In this document: positions 9,044 to 18,647 of the stretch, piece after piece
How the letters are laid out: the number at the start of each line of letters is the position of its first letter
How positions within the stretch are numbered: position 1 is the stretch's first letter
Assembly: GCA_963790095.1 (NCBI GenBank)
Contig: CAWBNO010000011.1
Location: 62,001 to 126,000, forward strand
From: JAAXQD01 sp963790095
GTDB lineage: Bacteria; Desulfobacterota; Desulfobacteria; Desulfobacterales; UBA11574
Direction of reading: 5' to 3'
Length of the DNA: 64,000 bases
Program-made: the position numbers and the translations under genes
The notes under the pieces: generated by a model
Told to the model about the DNA's origin: nothing
The model's database searches: none
The model's input: only the letters and a program-made list of their open reading frames with translations

Positions 9044-10966
9044 TCAGCTGATCGGTGTTCCGGGTTTTACTTTTTTATCCAGGGTCCCAATGGTGCAACC
9101 ATCCCCTTCAACAGCGGCCAGCAACATACCGCTGGAAAGTAAGCCCATCAATTTCGCGGGTTTTAGATTTGCCACCACAATGACCTGCCGGCCCACCAGT
9201 TCCTCGGGGGAATAGGAGCCGGATATGCCGGCCACGATGGTCTTTTTTTCTCCCAGATCCACCTCGAGTTTTAACATTTTTTTGGCTCTGGGGATCGCCT
9301 CGGCATGGACGACTGTGGCAACCCTCAGATCGATTTTATCGAAGGTATCGAGGGTTATTTCGGGCTTAACCGGCGGCACGTCGGAATTGGATTTCCTTTG
9401 GGTCTCCGATGGCGTTTGATTCTCTTTTAAGTCTATTCTTGGGAAAAGTGCCATTGATTTGAGCAGCCCGGTCCCCGGTGCCAGGGTTTTCCATGTTTTG
9501 AGGATCTCTAAATGATAAAAGGGTTTTTCCGGATCCAGACCCAGATGTTTCTGCATGGTCTTGGCCGTATCCGGCATTATGGGATAGATGAGTCCAGATA
9601 TGATCCTTAGGGATTCGAGAAGGTTATATATTACAACTTCAAGCTGTTTCCGGCTCGATGTTTTCTTTGCCAGCACCCAGGGTGCCGTCAGATCGATATA
9701 TTTGTTCATATGGCTGATAAGTTCCCATATGGTCGTCAGGGCCTTATGAAAGGCAAATGTTTCCATATGGGTTTCGAATTCGGTGATGGCTTTCAGTGTT
9801 TCGGATTCCAGGCCCAGCCCAAACTCTCTTTCCACTTTGGCATCGGTTTTTGGAACCACGCCGGAGAAGTATTTTTGGGCCATGGTCAGGATCCTGCTGA
9901 ACAGATTCCCAAGATCGTTGGCGAGATCGGAATTAATGCGTTGAACCAGTGCAGCTTCACTGAAGTTGGAGTCGAGTCCGAAAACCATATCCCGCATGAG
10001 AAAAAATCGAAATGCATCGAGACCGTATACATTTTTCAGTTGGAGCGGTTCCACCACGTTCCCGATGCTTTTTGACATTTTACTTTGATCGATGTTCCAG
10101 TATCCGTGGACATGAAGCTGCTGGTATACCTCAATTCCGGCGGCCTTGAGCATAATGGGCCAATAAATACCGTGGGGTTTTAAGATATCCTTGCCCACAA
10201 CGTGCCGGACACTGGGCCAGTATTTCTTAAACAGATCGCCAGCCGGGTATCCCAGCGCCGAAACATAGTTCAAGAGGGCATCAAACCATACATAGGTGAC
10301 ATAGTTATCATCAAACGGGAGGGTAATTCCCCACTGAAGGCGCGTTTTGGGCCTGGATATGCAAAGATCTTCAAGGGGTTCTTTGAGAAACGACAAAACT
10401 TCGTTTTTGTACCGCTCGGGGGTTATGAAATCCGGATGGTTATTTATATGATCGATCAGCCAGTTCTGATACCGGCTCATCTTAAAAAAATAGTTGGATT
10501 CCTTGATGATTTCCGGCGCTGTTTCATGGTCCGGGCATTCGCCGTCAACCAGTTCACGTTCTGTGTAGAAACGCTCGCATCCAAAACAGTAGAGCCCTTC
10601 ATATTCACTAAAATAGATATCCCCTGCGTCGTAGATTTTTTGCATGATTTCTTCGACGATGGACATGTGGGACGCATCCGTGGTCCGGATAAAATAATTG
10701 TATTGGATATTGAGCTCGGGCCAAAGGGATCTGAACAGCCCGCTGATCTGGTCTACGTAGGTCCGGGGGCTCAGTCCTTCCTTTTTGGCAGAACGCACGA
10801 CCTTGTCGCCATGCTCGTCCGTACCGGTTAAAAAGAAGGTCTCCTGGCCACGCATTGAATGAAACCGACAGGCAACATCTGCTGCAATTGTCGTATATGC
10901 GTGCCCCAAATGGGGCCGGGCGTTAACATAATATATCGGTGTTGTAATATAAAAGGGTTTATCCAT
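9044..10966 (-). CDS. metG: Methionine--tRNA ligase
   Basis: 640 residues; class I synthetase with HLGH at 19-22 and KMSKS at 296-300. A single zinc-knuckle-like stretch (CFGC at 127-130, then CPDH) resembles the Thermus/Bacillus type. The C-terminal ~105 residues form the Arc1p/EMAP-like tRNA-binding domain (FDKIDLRVATVVHAE), which usually mediates dimerisation and tRNA docking. I start at ATG 10966, five nt after AAGGAAAG, rather than at an upstream in-frame codon with no homology. It follows ricT in the familiar holB-ricT-metG order, but a 174-bp palindrome separates it from ricT. Confidence 0.96.
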   Translation of the reverse strand: MDKPFYITTPIYYVNARPHLGHAYTTIAADVACRFHSMRGQETFFLTGTDEHGDKVVRSAKKEGLSPRTYVDQISGLFRSLWPELNIQYNYFIRTTDASHMSIVEEIMQKIYDAGDIYFSEYEGLYCFGCERFYTERELVDGECPDHETAPEIIKESNYFFKMSRYQNWLIDHINNHPDFITPERYKNEVLSFLKEPLEDLCISRPKTRLQWGITLPFDDNYVTYVWFDALLNYVSALGYPAGDLFKKYWPSVRHVVGKDILKPHGIYWPIMLKAAGIEVYQQLHVHGYWNIDQSKMSKSIGNVVEPLQLKNVYGLDAFRFFLMRDMVFGLDSNFSEAALVQRINSDLANDLGNLFSRILTMAQKYFSGVVPKTDAKVEREFGLGLESETLKAITEFETHMETFAFHKALTTIWELISHMNKYIDLTAPWVLAKKTSSRKQLEVVIYNLLESLRIISGLIYPIMPDTAKTMQKHLGLDPEKPFYHLEILKTWKTLAPGTGLLKSMALFPRIDLKENQTPSETQRKSNSDVPPVKPEITLDTFDKIDLRVATVVHAEAIPRAKKMLKLEVDLGEKKTIVAGISGSYSPEELVGRQVIVVANLKPAKLMGLLSSGMLLAAVEGDGCTIGTLDKKVKPGTPIS

Positions 10967-10985
10967 TTTCTTTCCTTGACGGTTT

Positions 10986-11159
10986 CGTAAAAAGTCTTTT
11001 GTGAGCGACATCGAGCAATTTTGGAGAAAGATTCATGATGCGTCTGGCGTTAAAAATTGCAAGCTGTTTGAGGGCGTTAGCCCGAGTTCTTGCAATTTAG
11101 CCAGGCGGGTCAAGAATCCCAAAATTGCTTGCGGAGCGAGCAAAATCAGACTTTTTACG
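10986..11159. repeat. Long nested palindrome, copy B1
   Basis: A 174-bp element between ricT and metG that is complementary to itself over most of its length. Outer arms are CGTAAAAAGTCT and AGACTTTTTACG. Inside are GCAATTTTGG/CCAAAATTGC, GATTC/GAATC, TGGC/GCCA, AATTGCAAG/CTTGCAATT and a central GGGC-gtta-GCCC. The 28-base core around the centre is identical to the core of copy B3 (50.6 kb), although the flanking stems differ. Confidence 0.88.
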
Positions 11160-11188
11160 AGTTCATCTTCCTTAATCTTTCAAAGATC

Positions 11189-11995
11189 TCATTCCCGGGT
11201 TATCTCATCGATCCCGGCTTCTATCTCCTGTCCGCTTTCCAAACGAACAGCAATACGATCGAATATCGCGTTATGGCGCACCACTTTCCCCTTCCCGCTT
11301 TTGGTCGTTACCGTCACACCGATTTTCGGGAATTTTTCCCGGACCGCCTGGTACATTTTGCTTTCAAAGGTAAGGCAACACATGAGCCGGCCACACTGTC
11401 CGGAAATTTTTGTGGGATTCAATGACAATCCTTGATCCTTGGCCATTCGTATGGACACAGGCCCGAATTTCTCGATAAATGCCGAGCAGCATATTTCACG
11501 CCCGCATCGTCCGATACCGCCGCACATCTTCGCCTGATTTCGTATGCCGACTTGTCGCATCTCGACTCTGACACCGAATTTTTTAACCAACATCTTTACA
11601 AGCTGTCTGAAATCGACACGACCGTCAGATGTGAAAAAAAACGTCAATTTGCTGGCATCAAAGGCGCTTTCAACGGAAAAAAGGTTCATTTTGAGCCCCA
11701 GTTCCCGAATGCAGTTCAAGCAATAGGTGTGGGCGCTTTTTTCCGTTTCCAAATTCTTTTCTTTTTGATGGAAGTCGTCTTGGCTCGCTAGACGGAACAC
11801 CTTCTTCAGGGGCTTGCCGGATCGGCTTGCTGCAGATCCCTCGTAGGGTACCGGCGGCGTGACAACGGTTCCCAGACCGAGCCCCTGTTCGGTTTCGACA
11901 ACCACAGAATTCCCGCGATGGAGCACAAAGGCACCACTGTCGAAATCATAAACTTTTCCCGCCGGCTTGAATCGTATTCCAACCACTTTTTTCAT
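11189..11995 (-). CDS. ricT: PSP1-domain protein RicT (YaaT family)
   Basis: 268 residues with the PSP1 C-terminal domain. The cysteine-rich motifs CGGIGRCGREICC and GQCGRLMCCLTFE are characteristic of the family. In Bacillus, RicT (YaaT) is part of the RicA-RicF-RicT complex that binds [4Fe-4S] clusters and affects RNA processing through RNase Y; whether that holds in a Gram-negative anaerobe is unknown. The gene sits between holB (138 bp upstream) and metG, its usual neighbourhood across bacteria. The ATG at 11995 has no strong ribosome site. Confidence 0.92.
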   Translation of the reverse strand: MKKVVGIRFKPAGKVYDFDSGAFVLHRGNSVVVETEQGLGLGTVVTPPVPYEGSAASRSGKPLKKVFRLASQDDFHQKEKNLETEKSAHTYCLNCIRELGLKMNLFSVESAFDASKLTFFFTSDGRVDFRQLVKMLVKKFGVRVEMRQVGIRNQAKMCGGIGRCGREICCSAFIEKFGPVSIRMAKDQGLSLNPTKISGQCGRLMCCLTFESKMYQAVREKFPKIGVTVTTKSGKGKVVRHNAIFDRIAVRLESGQEIEAGIDEITRE

Positions 11996-12133
11996 ATATT
12001 AAATTCTTTATTTTTAATAGGTTAGTTCTTTATAACAACGTCCTGTTACGGTGTTATGAAACGCCCCCGAAAAAGTTTGCAGGATCTTGTCCGGAACCGG
12101 CTGAAATCCCATAGGGCCCTGTTTCGGCATCCT

Positions 12134-13219
12134 TTAGCCTGGGGGTCCCACCGTTGATAGTCGCATGATCAATACTTCCAAAGTAAGCCGCAAATTGGTG
12201 TTGGCCTGGATATTTTTCTGGGCAGTGTGAATATTGTTAATCTTAGAAAGAATCGAGGCCACGGTCATGTTTGGGGCGGCCCGTTGAATATCGCTTTTCA
12301 AATCGGTGTTGAGTATTCTCCCGGAATGACATTTCCAGACAACAAGGTCTCTAAACCAGGTTTTAAGCACTTCCAGAGAGTCTCCGAGGACCTTGTTATC
12401 CTTGGCCAAACTTGCGGCAAAAGCCAGGCGTGCGGCCATCGGTCTCGCGGAGAGTGATCGAACCTCATCGATCAACCAGTTCCTCCGGTTAATCCAATCG
12501 ATGGAATTCTTTTGGCTGGTCATTGAAAAAGCCTTGGAGACGCTTCCGTTTGCCAGGATCGCGATAATTTTAGCACCATCCGGATGGGTTCCGCGTTTTT
12601 CCACCAGCAGTGCCTCCAGGTGCTTTCGGGGAATCGGATTAAACCGGATATGCTGGCAGCGTGAAACGATCGTAGGAAGAAGGTCCGATGTCTGCATGGC
12701 AGTGAGTATCAGAATCGTTTTGTCCGGCGGTTCTTCCAGCACCTTCAAAAGGGCGTTGCCTGCCGAAGGATTCATGGCCTGGGCATCTGATATTATGACC
12801 ACTCGCAGCCTTGCCTCGTAGGGTTTCATGGCGAGGGTGTTGCAAAGACTTCGTATTTGATCGATTCGGATAAAAGGACCCGACGGTTCAACCAGAATGA
12901 TATCCGGATGACTGCCGGATTTAATTTTCCGGCACGATGGACAACAGTCGCCGGGTCCGCCGTGGTGGGTTCGATCCGGTATCGTTCGATGATCGTCCCG
13001 GATCTTTGGATCTGCTGAAAGGGCCCCCTTGTTCCGGGCCTTACAATTGCAGGCCATGGCGAACGCCAACGCAGTAATCTTTTTGCCCACACCGTCAGCA
13101 CCTAAAAAAAGAAGGGCGTGCGGAATGGTCTCATTTTGAAGAAGCGTCGTTAAAAGTCTTATGGGCTGTTCTTGACCCACGATCGACTCAAAGCCGATTA
13201 TCGATTCAGAGCCAGACAC
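12134..13219 (-). CDS. holB: DNA polymerase III subunit delta'
   Basis: 361 residues of the clamp-loader AAA+ family. FESIVGQEQPIRLL opens the domain, GADGVGKK (about 40-47) is the Walker A region, zinc-module cysteines appear in CNCKA and CCPSC, and the sensor-1 SRC motif is in IVSRCQHIRF. Delta' is the stator subunit of the sliding-clamp loader. The start is a GTG at 13219, only 4 bp after the stop of the HU gene, so the two are almost certainly cotranscribed. tmk, a frequent partner of holB, is instead at 18.9 kb on the other strand. Confidence 0.93.
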   Translation of the reverse strand: MSGSESIIGFESIVGQEQPIRLLTTLLQNETIPHALLFLGADGVGKKITALAFAMACNCKARNKGALSADPKIRDDHRTIPDRTHHGGPGDCCPSCRKIKSGSHPDIILVEPSGPFIRIDQIRSLCNTLAMKPYEARLRVVIISDAQAMNPSAGNALLKVLEEPPDKTILILTAMQTSDLLPTIVSRCQHIRFNPIPRKHLEALLVEKRGTHPDGAKIIAILANGSVSKAFSMTSQKNSIDWINRRNWLIDEVRSLSARPMAARLAFAASLAKDNKVLGDSLEVLKTWFRDLVVWKCHSGRILNTDLKSDIQRAAPNMTVASILSKINNIHTAQKNIQANTNLRLTLEVLIMRLSTVGPPG

Positions 13220-13223
13220 GACT

Positions 13224-13499
13224 CTAACAATTTACACGATTTTTTAATTCTTTTCCAGATTTGAAAAACGGCAGTTTTTTAGGCTTAATGACCACCTTTT
13301 CACCGGTTTTTGGATTTCTGCCGGTATAGCTCTTGTATTCTTTAACAAAAAAACTGCACAGGCCTCTGATTTCGACACGTTTTCCCTTTTCCAAGGCATC
13401 GGCCATGTTATCGAAAAATATCTCTACCACCCTTGCTGCCTCTGCTTTGGTAATGTTCGCTTCGGATTTCAAGGCGGAGATAAGCTCCAGTTTGTTCAT
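13224..13499 (-). CDS. HU/IHF family nucleoid DNA-binding protein
   Basis: 91 residues, the normal HU/IHF size. MNKLELISALKSEANITKAEA is the typical N-terminal helix pair, and GRNPKTGEKVVI is the DNA-contacting beta-arm motif with its conserved RNP. The FFVKEYKSYTGRNP and KPKKLPFFKSGKELKNRV stretches look more like the IHF/HimA side of the family than HU, but the subunit cannot be fixed from sequence alone. The ATG at 13499 has an excellent GAAGGAGG about 5 nt upstream, so expression is probably high. It leads directly into holB. Confidence 0.93.
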   Translation of the reverse strand: MNKLELISALKSEANITKAEAARVVEIFFDNMADALEKGKRVEIRGLCSFFVKEYKSYTGRNPKTGEKVVIKPKKLPFFKSGKELKNRVNC

Positions 13500-13540
13500 A
13501 TATCCTCCTTCTGAATATATCTTTCTGTCATTTGATGGCG

Positions 13541-13584
13541 TCGTAAAAAGTCCCATCTATCGTTGAATTCATGACTTTTTACGA
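13541..13584. repeat. Short palindrome, copy B2
   Basis: A 44-bp hairpin just upstream of the HU gene with arms TCGTAAAAAGTC and GACTTTTTACGA and a 20-nt spacer. The arms are the same sequence as the outer arms of B1, so it looks like a B1-type element with its interior deleted. Confidence 0.8.
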
Positions 13585-13686
13585 AATCATCTCATTTGGT
13601 CGTTTGAAATTTTACTCTCCGATCCTGTGGAAACCGGTTGTTAATTTCTATAAAATGCAAACCCATAGCAAGTCAAGTGGTTATGA

Positions 13687-14208
13687 TCATATTTTAGGCA
13701 GTAATTCAATATCCTCTTCACTCACGTTCACGCCCGCATATTGTCCCAGCGCCTCAATATTAACGATGACACGCCCTTTTCCCCTGTGCCGCAGGAACGT
13801 CCCGACCACCCCGGCAAAAGGGCCGTGGACAACGATGACCCGGTCCCCTTTTTTAAATCGGGACCCTGTGGTCACAGAATCGTTCCCCTGAACGATGATC
13901 TTCAAAGAGTCGACGGTTTCCGAAGACACCGGAATGGGGCCGTCCTTGTTCCCCACCAGACGGACAGCGCCAACGGTCTTTACAATTTCAATATGTTCCG
14001 TGGGCTCGAGGGTGGTTCTTACAAACAGGTATCCGGGGAACAGCGGAACTCGGATCATCACCTTGCGGTCACGACGTTTGCTTCTCACCTGAATCTTCGG
14101 GAGAAAGACCTCCAACGTTTTTTTTGCCAGGCCTTCGTTGACCACATTTTCAAACCTGCTTTTGGTATGCAGGACATACCATGAATAATCTAATCTATCT
14201 ATTGTCAT
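13687..14208 (-). CDS. NusG-family specialised antiterminator (UpxY/RfaH-like)
   Basis: 173 residues with an N-terminal NGN domain (SWYVLHTKSRFENVV, then VPLFPGYLFVRT) and a C-terminal KOW segment (KKGDRVIVVHGPFAGVVGTF). Length and the EVFLPKIQVRSKRRDRKVMIRVPLF stretch (in part) fit the NusG paralogs that act on particular long operons, such as UpxY, LoaP and RfaH, rather than housekeeping NusG, which is normally next to secE/rplK. These proteins bind RNA polymerase and suppress termination or pausing. Its place between lptD and the HU-holB block suggests, but does not prove, a link to envelope or polysaccharide operons. Confidence 0.85.
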   Translation of the reverse strand: MTIDRLDYSWYVLHTKSRFENVVNEGLAKKTLEVFLPKIQVRSKRRDRKVMIRVPLFPGYLFVRTTLEPTEHIEIVKTVGAVRLVGNKDGPIPVSSETVDSLKIIVQGNDSVTTGSRFKKGDRVIVVHGPFAGVVGTFLRHRGKGRVIVNIEALGQYAGVNVSEEDIELLPKI

Positions 14209-14353
14209 ACGTCTTTGGGGATATCCATCAAAATTTTCTCAACCCAGAGAAAAAGTCTGGAAATGGTGATCATTATCGTCGTTGGACTTATTTTCCCGTC
14301 TTATTTATGTCGCCATAAGATATATTCTGTTTGTCTCAATAAGTCCAGGGGTA

Positions 14354-16792
14354 TTATTTCGATCCGACACCCCCGATGCCATAAAGTTCGATCATAAATC
14401 CAATTTTCTGGTCATCTCCTTCTTTAAGGTATTTTGCGAACAACGACCAGCATTGGGTTTCGTATAAAAACCCAATGCCGGATTTCAAATCGTTGCCGTT
14501 GAATACGTCCCGTTCATATTCGGCCATTACCGAAAGGCTGTCGGATATTTTAAAGCGAAGATCGGCGTAGACGGATTCGCTGATATCTTTTGTATGGCGA
14601 TGGGAAACGTATAGTTTGTCCCCCCGGAGATCCCACACGTTCAATCCAATATTCGTCGACCGGAAGGCGCTGTCATAATGGGACCAATCCGCATCGGCGT
14701 CGATGGCAAAATATTTCCTCGGAAAAATCTGAAGCTTTATGTTAATCGGTGAAAACGGCTCGGGATCGTCTTCGTTTTCTGTATCGATATCATAACTCTG
14801 TTCGAGCTTGAACCAGCAAAACTGGTTGTAGGTATGGGGCTGGGGTGCAGAACGACCATCGACCACGGGTTCGTCGGTGGAGGGGGTGTCTTTGTTTTCA
14901 ATGGGGGCCCTCGATTTTGACGTCAACGTGTTGGTCAAGGAATACGTAACGATATTTTTTCTTTCAATTCGATCGACACTGTCAAACAAAGGGAATTCAG
15001 ACTGATCTTTCTCGGGTATGTAGTCGTAGATGATTTGGGGCTTTACCGTATGTTTGATCCGTTGGACACTTTCTCCGTTGAGGTTGAATATGTGAAAGAT
15101 TTCAGAAGAAAGGTCGAGCTTTACATCGTACATTTCTCTGTGGAGCGTGCTTTTGTCCGAAGGATTGTATTCGTCCTTATCGAGATACCAGACCGTCTCT
15201 CTCACCCCCACAGACGGTTCGAAGGAGAAATAGTTTCTGAATCGATACGGAAGATAAAGCCTGGGATAAACATCCCCCCGATGACCTCGCAGGGCGTCTT
15301 CACTGTATACATAGGTGTATTCGGATTTCAAATCAAAATAAAACGGGGAGGTCAGGATTTTTTGTTTTGAACCGTCGAAGGTTATGGCCGGCAGTTGCTG
15401 CAAGGTATCGTCGGTCTCGGATTGACGACGGCTGATGACATCGTCATACCAGCGCAATTCGGCATTAAGACTGTAAAGGGACCAGTTTCTGTTGACATTG
15501 AATCTGTTGAGCCGATACGGATTGTCATACTCATTGAGTTCTCTTCCAAAAAACTTGTTAAAATACGCCCGGGTTTCGTCGAAGCCCGTGTATCCATACT
15601 GGAATTCAAGGAGATAATCCTGATCGCTAACATAGTCAATATCGAGCCTTGCAGAAAAATCGGAAGGCAAGGCCTGATCATGCTTTGCCCTGAACCAGTA
15701 ACGGTCGGAATTAGGTCGCAATACATCGTCACCGCCAAACCCCCATTGGCTCGATCCCGAAGAACCGTCATCGACTTTGCGGTCGTCTAAAAAATCGACC
15801 ATCAACGTTCCTTTGGACTGCTCATCCAGCACATACCGGTATTCTGCGCCCAGTTTCTCCCCCCGAAGGTCCATATAATGGGAGTAAAACGTCGCATCCG
15901 AACTCTCGTTGATGGCCCAGTAAAGGGGCTGGAGATAGACCGCCCCTTTGCGGTCGTCATAACCGAATTGGGGCGCCAGCAAACCCGACTGACGTTTCAG
16001 CTTTGCCGGAAATACAAGGTATGGTGAATACAGCACCGGAACTTTTTTTGCCCAGAGGGCGGCATGCTTGACAACACCGTACCCTTCCACGGTAACCTTT
16101 ATGTTTCTGCCGGTGATTTTCCATGCCGGTCGATCACCGTCACAGCTTGAAACGCTGGCTTTGTCCGCCGTGTATGAATCTTTGCCGACCTTTTGTATTT
16201 TATCCCCTTTGATATAAAAATGGTTTTCCTGGAGGAAGATGGTGCCGTCGTAAACGGTCCCCGTCTCTGCATCCAGATTCATTTCCATCCGGCTGCCGGT
16301 GAGAATGTTCTCTCCCACGGTCATGACCACATGGCCGTCGGCGGACACCTCCATGGTTTTCTGGTCAAACTGGACATAATCCGCGCTGAGGTTTTTATTT
16401 GTTTTGGTGATGACCACCCGGCCCCTGCCGGTATACACATTGGTTTTATCGTCATAGGTGATTTCATCGGCAACAATGTGCCAGGGAACGTTTTTGTCGT
16501 CCTGAAACAGCGAGGACGTATCCTGGGCCGAGGCACGGCCGAAAATCAGAACCACCATCAACGGGAAAAGAACCCATGGGATAAGGACTTTGTTGATTCG
16601 GGTCGATGTTATAAAAACGGATGATGGCCGCAGGCCCCTGTGAACGGCGGGATAACCCAGGGGGTCTTCCGGGTCGAAGGCAACCGTGTCCAAATCATCA
16701 ACACCCCCCTGGAACAAACGTCGCAAATTTTGCAAATGCCTCATATTATCCGATCCGAAACAATAACATCTTGAATAAGAATGAAATATCAA
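14354..16792 (-). CDS. lptD: LPS-assembly protein LptD
   Basis: 812 residues as read from the first ATG. A signal segment (about 64-89, ending GRASAQD) precedes an OstA/LptA-like beta-jellyroll domain (VPWHIVADEITYDDKTNVYTG) with the typical VSSCDGDRPAWKI block, then a beta-barrel domain rich in aromatic strands. LptD with LptE inserts LPS into the outer leaflet. The translation start is uncertain: the first 60 residues look unlike a signal peptide, ATG 16744 is another candidate, and a TTG after a GGGGGGT lies near 16693. The barrel C-terminus reads through to the stop without interruption. Confidence 0.9.
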   Translation of the reverse strand: MIFHSYSRCYCFGSDNMRHLQNLRRLFQGGVDDLDTVAFDPEDPLGYPAVHRGLRPSSVFITSTRINKVLIPWVLFPLMVVLIFGRASAQDTSSLFQDDKNVPWHIVADEITYDDKTNVYTGRGRVVITKTNKNLSADYVQFDQKTMEVSADGHVVMTVGENILTGSRMEMNLDAETGTVYDGTIFLQENHFYIKGDKIQKVGKDSYTADKASVSSCDGDRPAWKITGRNIKVTVEGYGVVKHAALWAKKVPVLYSPYLVFPAKLKRQSGLLAPQFGYDDRKGAVYLQPLYWAINESSDATFYSHYMDLRGEKLGAEYRYVLDEQSKGTLMVDFLDDRKVDDGSSGSSQWGFGGDDVLRPNSDRYWFRAKHDQALPSDFSARLDIDYVSDQDYLLEFQYGYTGFDETRAYFNKFFGRELNEYDNPYRLNRFNVNRNWSLYSLNAELRWYDDVISRRQSETDDTLQQLPAITFDGSKQKILTSPFYFDLKSEYTYVYSEDALRGHRGDVYPRLYLPYRFRNYFSFEPSVGVRETVWYLDKDEYNPSDKSTLHREMYDVKLDLSSEIFHIFNLNGESVQRIKHTVKPQIIYDYIPEKDQSEFPLFDSVDRIERKNIVTYSLTNTLTSKSRAPIENKDTPSTDEPVVDGRSAPQPHTYNQFCWFKLEQSYDIDTENEDDPEPFSPINIKLQIFPRKYFAIDADADWSHYDSAFRSTNIGLNVWDLRGDKLYVSHRHTKDISESVYADLRFKISDSLSVMAEYERDVFNGNDLKSGIGFLYETQCWSLFAKYLKEGDDQKIGFMIELYGIGGVGSK

Positions 16793-16874
16793 GTATAAAT
16801 CCCATTTCAGTGGAAAAAGTCAAGATGTAGTTGTCAAATGGACAGGATGTCTTTGGACCTTTTCGGGTATTTTT

Positions 16875-17643
16875 ATGAAAATCCTATTAACCAACGATGA
16901 CGGCATCCACGCGGAAGGGCTCTGGGTGCTGCATGGAAAACTCAATGTCCGGCACGCCGTAACGGTGGTTGCGCCGGATCGTGAACGAAGTGCCGTGGGA
17001 CACGGCATCACCCTGCATCGGCCCCTCCGCACCGCCAGAGTCCAGGTCAACGGCGGCGGCATGGGATATGCTGTCGAAGGAACGCCGGTGGATTGTGTCA
17101 AGATCGGTCTCATGGAGATCCTCGACGAAAAACCGGACATGGTGATATCCGGGATTAACCCGGGTGCCAATGTGGGGGTCAACATCAACTATTCCGGAAC
17201 GGTGGCCGCCGCTAAAGAGGCGGCGTTATACAAAGTTCCTGCAATTGCGGTGTCCATACAGGGACGCACCGATGACGCCTATGATTTCGCGGCGTCGTTT
17301 ACCCGAACCCTTGCAGAACACGTCTACAAAAAAGGGCTCCCTTTTGGAACCTTTCTCAACGTAAACGTACCGGATATACCACGCAAAAACGGTTGCGGGG
17401 GTTCGGATCAGCCGGCAGGGCACCGCCCTGTACAAAGAGTATGTGGAAAAAAGGATCGATCCCCGTAACCGCACCTATTACTGGCACGGACACGATCCGC
17501 AAACGGCATCTGACAATCCCGATATCGATTGCACGGCCCTGGACCATAATTATATTACCATAACCCCGATTAAATGTGATACCACAGATTACGATATGCT
17601 CGAAGAGCTCAAGCAGTGGGACATTCACAAGATGTCTTTCTGA
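16875..17643 (+). pseudogene. surE: surE, 5'/3'-nucleotidase, interrupted by a +1 frameshift
   Basis: The first ~175 residues are a clear SurE: N-terminal MKILLTNDDGIHAEG with the metal-binding aspartates, then SGINPGANVGVNINYSGT. After NVNVPDIPRKN the frame runs into nonsense and stops at 17468. The true C-terminus (GTALYKEYVEKRIDPRNRTY then TPIKCDTTDYDMLEEL) continues in another frame to 17643. One extra G in the GG at 17391-17392 explains it exactly. SurE hydrolyses nucleoside monophosphates and polyphosphate. The frame is otherwise undamaged, so a sequencing insertion is as likely as a real mutation. It starts the surE-YhaM-like pair. Confidence 0.9.
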
Positions 17644-17679
17644 AAGAAGGTTTTGGGGTCTGATTTGAGGTTGGACGGT

Positions 17680-18636
17680 ATGAAGAAGCGATTTATTGCG
17701 GATATTAAAGCCGGTGACATGGTGGATGACGTCTTTGTTCTGGCTGAAAAAGCCATGTCACAGAAAAGGGATGGGAACAATTTTTTAAATGTGATCATTT
17801 CCGATAAAACCGGGGATCTAAAGGGTGTGGTGTGGGACAACGTGGATCAAATCGCAGGGGCTGTCACCTCCGGTGATTTTGTATCTATCCGGGGAACGGT
17901 CACTGAATACAGAGGGACGTTGCAGCTGGTTGTAAAAACAATGGACCTCTGCCCCCGCGAGGCGGTGAATCCAAAAGATTTTCTGCCGGCAACCTCCCGA
18001 GACATCGACGGGATGTTCCAACGGCTGGTGAAGATAACTACGTCTCTGACAACCCCCTACCTGAAGACGCTTTTTGATGCATTCTGGAAAGACGAAGAAT
18101 TTGTTCGCAAGTTTAAAACCGCACCTGCAGCCAAAAAAATGCACCATGCGTACATCGGCGGACTCCTGGAACATACCCTTTCCATGACCAGCCTGGCGGA
18201 TAAAGTCGCCGGCCATTACAGCGGCATCGACCGGGATCTTCTGGTAGCAGGAGCCGTTCTCCACGATATCGGGAAAACAGACGAGTTTGAATATCAATTC
18301 AAAATCGACTATACCGATGAAGGCCGGCTGCTCAGCCATATCGTGATCGGGCTCAAAATGATCGATGAAAAACTTTCGGAAATCGAAGATGTTCCCGAAG
18401 ACCAGATTTTTTTGTTAAAGCATATGATGGTCAGCCATCACGGTACCCGGGAGTTCGGCTCTCCGGAACCCCCCAAAACCATTGAGGCGGTTTTACTGAA
18501 TTATATTGACGAGATAGATTCCAAGGTCAACGGCATCCGTGATTTCATGGCATCGGAAGATCCCAATGAAACCTGGACGTCCTACCACAGGCTCCTGGAG
18601 CGTCACTTTTACATGGGGAAAAAGGATCCGGAATGA
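17680..18636 (+). CDS. YhaM-like 3'-5' exoribonuclease / HD-domain protein
   Basis: 318 residues from the ATG at 17680 (GAGG about 9 nt upstream; a TTG at 17653 is a less likely start). The N-terminal ~110 residues form an OB-fold (KNMLFLNV-like segment reads NNFLNVIISDKTGDLKGVVW), and the C-terminal part is an HD domain with HHAYIGGLLEHT and LHDIGK metal-binding motifs followed by MVSHHGTREFGSPEPPKTIEA. That arrangement matches Bacillus YhaM, a 3'-5' exoribonuclease that also degrades single-stranded DNA. It lies 36 bp after the surE stop, likely cotranscribed, and is followed by repeat A2. Confidence 0.87.
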   Translation: MKKRFIADIKAGDMVDDVFVLAEKAMSQKRDGNNFLNVIISDKTGDLKGVVWDNVDQIAGAVTSGDFVSIRGTVTEYRGTLQLVVKTMDLCPREAVNPKDFLPATSRDIDGMFQRLVKITTSLTTPYLKTLFDAFWKDEEFVRKFKTAPAAKKMHHAYIGGLLEHTLSMTSLADKVAGHYSGIDRDLLVAGAVLHDIGKTDEFEYQFKIDYTDEGRLLSHIVIGLKMIDEKLSEIEDVPEDQIFLLKHMMVSHHGTREFGSPEPPKTIEAVLLNYIDEIDSKVNGIRDFMASEDPNETWTSYHRLLERHFYMGKKDPE

Positions 18637-18647
18637 CGTCATTAAAT

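Noticed and set aside
17391..17392. Programmed frameshifting in surE
   Set aside because: No slippery heptamer, stop context or downstream pseudoknot was evident, and four other genes show similar one-base gains, so error or mutation is simpler.
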